NCBI RefSeq assembly: GCF_000264995.1
Contig: NW_006767436.1
Coordinates: 2,412,600 to 2,476,599 of the forward strand
Direction: 5' to 3'
Source: Punctularia strigosozonata HHB-11173 SS5
Lineage: Eukaryota > Basidiomycota > Agaricomycetes > Corticiales > Punctulariaceae
Length of the DNA stretch: 64,000 nt
The notes under the pieces were generated by a model. That model was not told where the DNA came from. It searched no databases and was given only the letters and a program-made list of their open reading frames with translations. This document shows positions 36,038 to 45,613 of the stretch, in pieces (the stretch's first letter is position 1; every line of letters begins with the position of its first letter). Position numbers and translations under genes: made by a program.

Positions 36038-38790
36038 CTACTGCTCCATCTCAATTTCCCCAACGATGATCGCATCCACCATCTCACCAGCCTCGATGCG
36101 AGTGCGTTCTGCCTTGGCCGGCAAAGCTACGAGAGCATTCGCGCCCGCCATGCTAGCGGCTCGACTGGAGCGTTGGCCGCCCGTGTTGCGAGCTAGAATA
36201 AGCGAGGTTACCCAAGGCTCATCCGAGAAACGAGATACCAGCAACGCACCTTTTAGCCCTTCAGATCCAGCAGAAACGATCACCCGTTGAAACTCGGGCC
36301 TTGGATCGAGGCTCACAGTGTAGTCCAGCTACGGGACCCGTCAACCTGTTGACAGCTGCAGCAGGAGGAATCGCACCTTCACGCTGATCCTGGGCAACTG
36401 GCAACCACTGTCTTTATGCACGATGCCTCCGAGGCGACGTAGTGCTGGCACAACAAACACGAAGAAGCAGACAAGTGCAGAAGCCGGATTTCCTGAGCGA
36501 GTCCGGGAATCAGGATTACATAGTGCTTTTTTCGCGACCCATCTCCATACCTGGCAGCGCGAACAAGGGCTTGGACACCTTTCCATCGGCCCCTTGGACA
36601 GGAATCATAGCGAAGGTGGTTGGCTTTCCTGGCTTGACCTTGACACGTCCAAAGTGAATATGTCCTTGGAGTTCGCGCTCGATAACCGGCTTCAGAAGAT
36701 CCGACGGCCCCATGCTCGTGCCCCCCGTGGTGAGGACGATATCGGCGGTGCCCAGTGCCGCTCGAAGAGCGTCCGTGTGAGCCGTCACGCTGCAAGCACA
36801 TTAGCCTTGATCAACCGTGCTAGGGGGCTCGAAAGAGCGTGCCTGTCTTGAATAATTCCGTAGTCTATGACATCGTATCCCATGCCTTCCAGCGCAGCCT
36901 GCAACGATGGACGATTCGTGTCCCAAATACCCTTCCAGTGCTCGTTGCTCGCAGAGTCCGAAGACGCTGCACCAGACTGCAGATCAGCAAGTTCGTTGCC
37001 GGTGCTCATAATCGCGACGACCGGCTTCTTGTACACGGACACCTTCACGCAATGACAATCAGCAATGTAAATAACACCACCGGCATATGGATGCCACCTG
37101 CTTCCTCCCAACAAACGCCAGAGTGCCAATCTCGCCGCCCAGACTGCGCACGAGCTCGCCTTTCGCTAGCACGAGCTCACCTTTGCGCACGTCAGATCCC
37201 GGTGCCCGCACATTCTCCCCTTCTTCCACCTGAGCGAGTGTTTCGACCTCTTTTTCTTCGCCTGCGTCATCACTGTGTCACGAAGTGAGTATGCACACGC
37301 TCGAACAATTCGAGGGCACCTACGCCGAGACGAGTTTGGTATCTTCCACCATAATCACCGCGTCCGCGCCAGCCGGCAACGGGGCGCCAGTGTTAATTCG
37401 GTATATGTCGCCTGGTTTGAGGTTGGTAGACAGCGGGTGGCTTGCTGGAGTGACCACGCGATATATTCCAGGCTTGTCAGTCGCTGTGATACACCGCGGA
37501 AGGTTAGTTGGCGGACATTCTGCGTTAGTAGAAGTATACACAGACGCACATCGGACGGCATAGCCATCGACGTTTGTCGTGCGGTTAGCAGGGACGTCTT
37601 GAGGAGCATGGACTTCTTCCGCCAGTATGTGGCCTCTCAATGCTGGCGTGACCTATGTCACAATGCAACCATCAGGGAAACTGCGTGCGACGTAAGAAAA
37701 CGCGTACCAGTTCTTCTGTGATGGGAAGGGCCTGTACCTCCCTCAACACGATCGAAATCGCGTCGTCGAGATCGATGAGCGGGTATGGAGAGACACGGTT
37801 GCGCACAGATACTAGAACGACCGGAGCCAACGCATGTTCAGCATGAGAACTTTGAGGGATAGTTAGTCCTTACTTGGCTGAGAAGGATCATGGGAAAGCA
37901 CGGTTCTCGATTTCGGAGGCTGATGTCCATGCTCATCACTGTGCGTATGCCCATGGCGGTGGTGGTGACTGGACGACAAAGGCTCGATTGCCTTGGCGAC
38001 CTCTGACGGGCTCTTCTCCTGTGCCAGAGCCTGGTGCACGTTCTTGCCCGTGCCACCTCGCAAGAGCTCGACAGCATGGGCTACAACGCCTCCATCCAGA
38101 AGCGCGTGCAGATTTTCCCGGACAGCCTTGACGGACCCTGGGAGTGTGACTACAAGCACACCGCGCGATTCGCTGGACTCGATCACGCCTACAACGATCA
38201 GCAGATGAGTTTTGTATGTGCCGTGGAGGTAATACGACGGGGACCTTACCTGCTACTGGCCTCGAGAGTGCAGCAAGCGGCGTATGCTTTAGCGAGCTTG
38301 ACAGCAATAGATGCACGATGCCAGACGCAGGGCGAGTAATGAGTTGTGCAACGGCCTGGCGATAGCGATATCTGCTGTGAGTACGCTTTTCGTCTCTCTG
38401 AGCAACAGCACCTATCCACCGACCTCGGGGGTACGATCTCGGACTCCAAACCCCGTACCACCGGTGGTAATGACCCAGTCGACTTCTCCAGATGCACACC
38501 AGTTCCGAACCACATCCCGGAGTTGTTCGGAGTCATCTGGCACGATCCGTGTAGCAGTAACTGCTCGGGAGCGGTCTGAGAGAGGAAGCGGCTCAGAGAC
38601 GGCGTGCACCGTATTCACCCTCGTATGATCCGGTCGTGTGGAGGATATCTCGAATGGCAGGACCAGATTTGTCTGCCCCAGCACCCTGGTTGAATGCGGT
38701 GTCGCTCACTGCGTGAAAGGGCGGTCAGGAGCAACATCGATAGAAAAAGCCAGACTTACCTGTTAGAACGCCAACGCGGATCGCAGTCAT
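36038..38790 (-). CDS. cnxE: Molybdenum cofactor enzyme, MogA-MoeA fusion (gephyrin/CnxE type)
   Basis: Catalyses the last two steps of molybdenum cofactor synthesis, adenylation of molybdopterin (MogA-like part) and molybdate insertion (MoeA-like part), supplying nitrate reductase and similar enzymes. Fourteen exons (minus): 38790-38760, 38708-38619, 38575-38424, 38355-38250, 38188-37874, 37811-37708, 37652-37550, 37483-37324, 37272-37098, 37042-36843, 36789-36551, 36492-36377, 36328-36250 and 36192-36038; 674 aa in frame. MogA part: VSDTAFNQG, DKSGPAIRD, VITTGGTGFGVRDRTPE, PLAALSRPVAG, VTLPGS. A His-rich linker (HHHRHGHTHSDEHGH) joins MoeA: VSPYPLIDLDDAI, NVDGYAVR, YRINTGAPLPAGADAVIMVED, GDDA-type acidic insert, STGNEL, DTNRPSL, TTGGTSMGPSDLL, GKPTTFA, GNPASALVCF, TGGQRSSR. 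The intron at 36842-36790 has a GC donor. Order MogA then MoeA is the animal/fungal order, opposite to plant Cnx1. Confidence 0.93.
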
Positions 38791-38876
38791 CGCGGCTAAC
38801 TACGGTCAAGTTGTTTGGGACAACATCCATGAGGTATGGGTACAGTAACCGACATGATGTCATCAAGCCATTGGAC

Positions 38877-38888
38877 AAAAAGGCAAAA
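38877..38888 (-). terminator. Pol III terminator of tRNA-Met
   Basis: On the minus strand a TTTT run starts nine bases past the tRNA 3' end and a TTTTT run follows, the usual RNA polymerase III stop signals. Confidence 0.75.
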
Positions 38889-38897
38889 GACAAACTT

Positions 38898-38968
38898 AGC
38901 AGCGCCTCGTTTCGATCGAGGGACTTCAGGGTTATGAGCCCTGCACGCTACCACTGCGTCACGCTGCT
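38898..38968 (-). tRNA. tRNA-Met (CAT), elongator type, no intron
   Basis: Read on the minus strand, a complete 71-nt cloverleaf can be drawn. The acceptor stem AGCAGCG pairs with CGCTGCT. The D arm is ACGC-AGTGGTA-GCGT. The anticodon arm is CAGGG-CTCATAA-CCCTG with anticodon CAT. The variable loop is AAGTC, and the T arm is CCTCG-ATCGAAA-CGAGG. All stems pair without mismatch, and A and B boxes are present. The body resembles eukaryotic elongator rather than initiator tRNA-Met. It lies 107 bp upstream of the molybdenum cofactor gene on the same strand. Confidence 0.93.
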
Positions 38969-39110
38969 CTGATTCTCGGTCCCGTTGGAGCATAGGTGTC
39001 GCGTCCGCTCGCCCATCCTCCATACCTAGTCAGTTGCGAATTGATATACAACATGTACTTCAATTCGTTCGCGTCATCGTACCCTCCTTCGAGAACGAAT
39101 TTTAATCGAG

Positions 39111-41635
39111 CTATAATGTAAGCTCCTCCACCTGGTACACTCCAACTGCCATGGCCGCCTTTTCCCGTAGCTCCCTCTTCCGTCGCCTCCAGTCAACATC
39201 TTTGTCCTTGGCAGGAGTGTCTTTTTTCGTGCTTGCACGTTTTTGTGCCACGGCAAACTGTTCCAACGGGGCACTCAATCCCTCCAGCGTACCAACCAAT
39301 TCGACCTCTGGCTCGAGATGGGCCATCAGCCCTCGGAGCACCGCGTGCGCGGGTCGGTGCTGGAGCAATGTCAAGAAAGAGCAGTCAAGGAGAACTTGAA
39401 CAAAAGCGATGACCTGACCGAAGGGGAAAGACTGTCAGTTGTGTGTGATTGGCTGGGATGACTGTCGCGACTTACTTTGTCAAGAGGAGGAATTCGTGCT
39501 TTACGCTTCGGCGGTTTGACCTCGCTGAACGTGCCAGCACCCTGCAAATCAGTCGCTGACCATCGTGCGACCCACACATCCAAAACCGTTAGTACCTTTG
39601 TCAGCTGCTCCGCAGAAGCCATATGCTTTCGCAAAGCCAACCGTAATGCAGGTGCGGAGGTTTGTGGCGCGTAGTTGACCACGTAGCCGAGGATGATGTC
39701 CAACCCGGGCGAGTGCGGCCCGCCCGCTGGTGTATCAACGTCCATCGCGTTGGACTCATCAGGCTCCGCGGCAACGTTGGAGCGTAGGACTGAGACGACC
39801 TCATCCTCAGTCAGGTCTACCACTGACTGAAAAGCCGATCTGATGGATGTCTGCAGCCAAGTCAATGATCATCGCAGAGGGCGAAGACGACATCCATACC
39901 CAGTCTCTTTTCGTTCTCAAGGCTGTCAAAAGACCCCCCTCCACCATCGTTGAGCTGATGACCCGCCTCTCTAGGAGATACTGCATCACTTTGGGTGAAT
40001 ATATCCGTGGCGAGCGGGTTGCCTTTGTTTTGCCCTGCCCTGATGACAGCATCATGTGGACGACCTTCTTCACGAAATTGGAACCCAGCTGCGGAACCTC
40101 GCGCAGGTCTCCCTGTGCTGCATCCTTCTCTGCACGCACCCAGTTGAAAAACGAAGTCTCGAATGACTTCGCATCCGCGGCGCCGCCGAAGAGTCGAAGC
40201 TGCTCTGCGTATGGCTCGCTAACATCGCTACCATGCGACTCGAGTTTTTCGGTTGACGTGAGGTACGGTTCGCTTGTCTCTGCACGACCAATGACGGCAG
40301 CTATCGTCGATTGCGCGGGGACGGCAAAAGGCACGACGAGCGCGGATGAGCGGGTCTCACCAGAAAGTAGTAGCAGTGCTTGTGACTCGGTCGCCTGGAC
40401 AAGTTCAACCACCACGTTGGAGTCCTCGACGAAGGCAGACGGGAGCGGCATGACGTGAGAAGCGACCAGGACGCCGTACTGTAGGTCCCATAGCAGGAGC
40501 TGAACTTCACATTGATGAGAAGCGGAGGCAAGGAGAACGTGTGACGTGTTGAGGGCAAGTAGGGAGGTGGCATGAGGACGAAGGGTGGTGGACGGTGGCG
40601 ACACTGCACGAGGGGATAGGTAAATAGTGGACGCCGCTTGGAACATTTGGAGACTGTCGGAGGGCGTGGATGGAGCATATGAGAAGGACAATTCGTAGGA
40701 ATGCCATGCACCAGAAGCGAAGAGAACGCTCAGCCATTCACTATTACTGCACGAGGCATCGATGATGTCCCCTTCGCTCTTGTCCGCAGGTAACGTATAT
40801 TCTCCCACCCCGACGATCTCCCCTTGTTCCGGGGTAAAGACAGATACGCGTACCCGCTTGTCTTGAAGAATGCTGATGAGGAGGAAAGAATCCGGTAGAA
40901 CATGCTGGGTGACGGCGAATGTGCACGACTGGGTAGCTAGCACGAAAGTTTTGCTCAGTCGACTGGAGGAAGTGGAGGGTAATGATGAGGTGGTTGCGAC
41001 AACTTGCAGGGCAGAGTCCGTTACCGTCCAGTCGCCATGAGGAGAGGAGAATATGACGTTGTTGTGTAGACCCTCCGGAGTATGTATATCAAAGACTGCG
41101 TGAGGGAGCTGATTGATGCGTAAGTTTTGTCGTTTCTTGAGTTACATTGGGGGTCTGCCAGCATACCTTAGATGAAGTTTTCTTCAAGCTCTCCCCATTA
41201 CGCGTGCCAACAAAGCAAGACACGCTCTGAGCATTAGTGAGGTCGCTTTCGTCTTTTCCGGAAGCAATCGCGGCATAAGTTTGGTATACTACACCGGTAC
41301 CCGGTGTAGCTACTCTCGTGCCTGGAGGACACGCAAACGATGCTGACGGCCCGAGTGAGTGCGAAGTGACAGGATGTAAATCAGCCAGCTAGATAGCTGG
41401 TTCAGCTTGCATTGCTGGGCCAAGGCGTGAATCGACATACATCAAACACATGCAGGCCATCTTGGGGTACGGCAAGCGTCACATAACCTTCCTTTTTGTC
41501 ATAGGAGGCATGACTTGCGTGTAATCTGCGAGTAGACCCATTTGTTGTAGGTTGTGATGTTTTTGCAGACCCTTTGGCCTTGGAATATGGGTAACTCGCA
41601 AGCGTGAAAGGTTCGTTGACGATGGCAGGAGACAT
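39111..41635 (-). CDS. Nol11/Utp8-like nucleolar protein (probable)
   Basis: Probably part of the U3 snoRNP / t-UTP complex that links rDNA transcription to 18S rRNA processing. Exons (minus) are 41635-41441, 41388-41167, 41108-39900, 39850-39476 and 39413-39111, giving 767 aa. The N-terminal half has beta-propeller-like texture (GYVTLAVPQDGLHVFD, GDWTVTDSALQVV, VQLLLWDLQYGVLVA). The second half is helical: SPKVMQYLLERRVISSTMVEGG, a Leu-rich block around VVDLTEDEVVSVL, and LLQHRPAHAVLRGLMAHLEP. It ends in a basic, Lys-rich nuclear-type tail (DWRRRKRELREKAAMAVGVYQ). This layout and the YSPKVMQYL-type motif suggest Nol11/Utp8, but divergence is high. Other WD-plus-helical nucleolar proteins remain possible. 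Confidence 0.6.
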
Positions 41636-42245
41636 TGAATAATTTCTAGAGCTGGTCCACTGATTGGCCCGCCATCCAGTGGCTGTACCCCGATCTTTTC
41701 TGCCGTGCCGACCAAAATCCTTGGATGTCACAACTGCCTGCCATCTTCTATCCTTTCCTGTGAATGAGCGCCACTGTTTTGCGTATAAAACAAGAGACCG
41801 TTACTCATACAGAGCTGTCTTCGAGGCTGTCATGAATGGCTACATCATCTGCGAAGCAGTCAACAAGACGAGTCATATCCCACAATCCTTTTCCCTCACT
41901 GTTCCAGCTGCCGATGGGCTCGCTCTATCGCATGTTTCTCGATCACTCGCTCTGGGATGATAGCAGCGCGATAGGCGCTCAGGTGGCTTCGCTTTGAGTC
42001 GCCGTGCCGTCCCGTGGTGCCAATCGTGGGGAGCTATGTGATTGCTGCCGCAACGAGCTATACAACACGCGCAAAACACGCAATACCGGGACGCCTCGTG
42101 CACCGATATGCTTCTTGAAAGTGCGAGTCACGATCTCTCGGATAGCATTTGATAGCTATTGCGGTGCATGCCCATATAACGCCTTGGGCGTACGGGCGTC
42201 CAGTCTCGGGCGTTCAACCTGTCTTTCATTTCAGTCTCGACGAAC
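41636..42245. other. Divergent promoter region, Nol11-like gene and AAA ATPase gene
   Basis: No gene seen. It separates two start codons in opposite orientation and should hold both promoters. Confidence 0.55.
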
Positions 42246-45200
42246 ATGTCTTCCTCTGCTATGACGGACTCCGATAGTGAACTCCCAGCTGGGCTACCGT
42301 CTCTCGCAACGCCTCGGACTCCCGACGCTTCTTCAACTCGAGCCGCTCCACCTGAATCAGACCCGGAAACGAGCGCCGAACCTGGAAAAGGCACCAAAGC
42401 AACAGCCAATACAGATGTCGAGGATGTCATTGCTTCCCTCAACGATAACACACAGGAACCCCATGACGGCTTTCTGAAGAGGTGGCAAATCTGGTCCGTC
42501 GCGTAACGGTTATTGCTCGCTAGGCTGCGCATGAACATATTGCGTAGGAATCCGGTGGACTACATATGGGATCCCTTTGATAGAACTCAACTACGTCTCG
42601 CTGAGACTCCGGGGCAAGACCTCAACAACTGCTTCTACGTCAATGAGCGCTATATGACACCTCAAGGTTTTTCATGCAGTGCGATAGTCGTACCTCCTTT
42701 GCTCACTCTACCGCCCATAGGCAAGCCGGAGTTGGTGCTAACAAATTTCAGCCTCCCTTTGATACAGTTCATGAGGTTCGTGGCGACAGAGACCGCGATG
42801 TCTGTCGTGTTGACTTGAGATCAGAATCCTCGTTGGGGACGTCTTCTTCAACGATGCACCGGAGTATCCCGTTGCGGATTCGTTTCCCAAGCTGAAGCAG
42901 ATGAAGGCAAGGCTGGAAGATGTTAAGGCTGCCACGAGCCTGAACTTCAATGAGGAGGAGTCTCGCAAGGGAGCACAAGGACTGGGTTGCATCGAGGCAT
43001 CGGACTGTAAATATGTCCTGATCCCTCAAATGCAAAGCAATAGCTGATGACTAGGACCAAGCAACATACGACGCATCGCTGATCCATCAATATATCAATG
43101 ACCTACTACGGCATCTTACGATATTGACGGACTTTCTCGAGGAGCAGTTTGCCCCTACGCAAGTATTTCTTTACGAAAACTCGCTGGATCAAATAACACG
43201 ATGTCTTATCTTGCACGCAGAGCGAAGCGTTTCGCGCTCCAAAGAGCCTGCGACCAGTTGGAATATGAGCTCCTTCAATACTACTTCGAAGAAGGATCAG
43301 AGGTGTCCGCAACCGACGAATATGGCAAAACTGTAAACAGTCCGATGAATGACTGACTTTCGGGGACTGACAAGCATGTGTCTCAGGTTGCCTTCATTGT
43401 CACCAGCGTGGCATACGTCAGGTATGCGTCCCAGATGCTATCAACCGTCGTTGCCCTAAGCGCTGATGCGAACCTCAGCGGATTCACCTCTTATTTCCAA
43501 TTGACTTTACAGGGATATGAGTAGAACGGCGTGGACTACCAGGCTTATAGCAGTTCGAGAGAGATTACCAATTACGGGGTAATGCATTTCCCACTTTGTT
43601 GGTCGTACTCTCATCTCCAGTACAGGGAACCGCAGAAATCAGCTCGTTCCCCTGCAAGGCGCTGACAGCGGAGACGCGTCAAGAGCTCTCAGGTGATACT
43701 AATGGTTTTGGTTCATATGGCATGCAATAACACGGTCGTAGATCGCGCTCGCAAGTACTATATTCCACATGCAGGTGTTCACTACAGAAGTTGCAAGTGT
43801 AGACTCTTGCCTCCATTGTTCTCGCGTGACTGACGTTAAACACGTGCGCCGCTCAGACGCCGGTGTTAGTTGAGCTTGATACCTTTTTTTTTCGCGTTGT
43901 GTTCATTACTTTCCCCAGAACCGGGTGATAATCGACCGCCGGGCGTTCGATTCCAGAGAGGGCTACGAACTCGATCCGTGCGTAAAAGCAGTACTGAGGC
44001 TCGATATGCTGCTAATAAGATGGCCCCACAGGGATGTTGCGATACCACAGCTAGAAGAAGACAAACTGCATCTGACACCAGCACATGTCTCTGGCTTCGT
44101 CCTGCGCAGTAAGCAGTGGACGAACTTCCCGGTGGCAGAGTTGCAGGATGTCGCGTTCGACGAAAACGCTTGGGATCACCTGGTCCTTGATTCGGATACT
44201 AAGGTCTGAGCCATCCCCACACATCTGACACCGTTGTTTTTCACGCGGTTTCCATAGACTCTCATCAAGGGCCTCGTCGAAGTGACGAGGAACGCGAACA
44301 CGGCGAAAACGATCATCAGCGACGTGATCTCTGGCAAAGGAGGTGGATTGGTAAGTACAGAGCAAATGAATCTATTCCTGGGCAGCTCTGACGTGAAGCG
44401 AAAGATTTCAGTGCTCCACGGTCCACCAGGCACCGGTGCGGCTTCTGTATTAGAAGCGGAGGTATGAAGCTGACACTGTAATACACTTCAGGGAAGACGC
44501 TCACAGCGGAAGCCGTCGCGGAACATTTGAAACGCCCACTCTATGTTGTGGGTACGTCGGAGCTATCCACGGAGCCCTATGGGCTCGAATCCAGTCTGCA
44601 ATCTATTCTTCGGGTAAGGGCATAGTTTTTGAGTACATTTCTTGTACCCTGCTGATTTTGACGCACGCGTAGCTTGCAACTGCTTGGGACGCGGTACTTC
44701 TCATTGACGAGGCCGATGTGTACCTTGAGCAGCGCAGTTTACACGAGGTACAGGCATCTTACTGCTGGTGGTGGCAGTCATTAACAGGTGACTAGATCGA
44801 ACGCAACGCCCTGGTTTCGGTGGCACTTCGCCTATTGGAGTATCACCGCGGCGTTCTGTTCCTTACGACCAATAGGATCAAGACATTTGACGAGGCATTT
44901 CTTTCAAGGTTCTCCATTGGTAGGCGTATGCTTGCAGCTCATTGAACATACTTCATGACTTTTGATACAGCCATCAAGTACGAAGAACTTGACAAACCTG
45001 CGCGATTGGCTGTATGGAAGAAGTTCGTAGAGTTGGCTGGCGTATCGGTCGAAACGTCTAGTGGTACGCCTGGGATAGCACTTGCGGATTTAGACGAACT
45101 CGCCGAAAAACCCTTCAATGGTTCGTGTTTACATTCCTGTATGGATACGTTTGTCAACTCTCCTGTAGGGCGGACCATCAAGAACCTCGTCAGAACTGCT

Positions 45201-45355
45201 CAGGCTTTGGCGTTGTCGCAGTGCGTACTCGGTCTACTACAGATTGCTGCAATCATCTTACAGTTTGAACTAGTTCGGAATCGCTTAGCATCGGTCACGT
45301 CAAGATGGTGGTGAGGGTGCAAGAGAAGTTCTTGAAGGAGTTCGGGCAGTCATGA
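42246..45355 (+). CDS. AAA ATPase with DUF7025-type N-terminus
   Basis: Fungal P-loop ATPase of unknown substrate, related in its AAA module to Bcs1/Cdc48-type proteins. The 3' half is resolved: exons 43919-44203, 44258-44350, 44405-44435, 44492-44613, 44673-44747, 44796-44919, 44971-45120, 45169-45220 and 45274-45355. Walker A LHGPPGTGKT is split by the intron 44436-44491. Walker B is VLLIDEADVYLEQRS. ERNALVSVALRLLEYHRGVLFLTTNR is sensor-like, with a probable Arg finger in SRFSI. The C-terminus is SLSIGHVKMVVRVQEKFLKEF. The 5' half begins with an acidic, Ser-rich exon (42246-42502) and includes recognisable pieces: FFNDAPEYPVADSFPKLKQM, HLTILTDFLEEQFAPTQVFL, LEYELLQYYFEEGSEV and GTAEISSFPCKAL. 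I could not join these without ambiguity, particularly around 43190-43270. A frameshift there cannot be excluded. Confidence 0.8.
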
Positions 45356-45613
45356 AGAGCGCCATTCTTTTTCCACTGGCAGTACTCGGTAGTGATGGCC
45401 CCGTAATGCACAATATTGAAATGTAGGCTGAGCCGCCACCGAGCCCCCGGCGAGCATATTGCCAATACCAATTTCTGAGCACATGCGCGGGACCGTCTGA
45501 CTAGTCTGCCGCGCATGACGGTTGGCAAGTGGTCAGTGACGAAAAAATTCGGCTTGCGAGTGTCTTAGTGGGCAGCATCCAGGGGACAGATGCGTCAATA
45601 AACCAAGGGTCGA

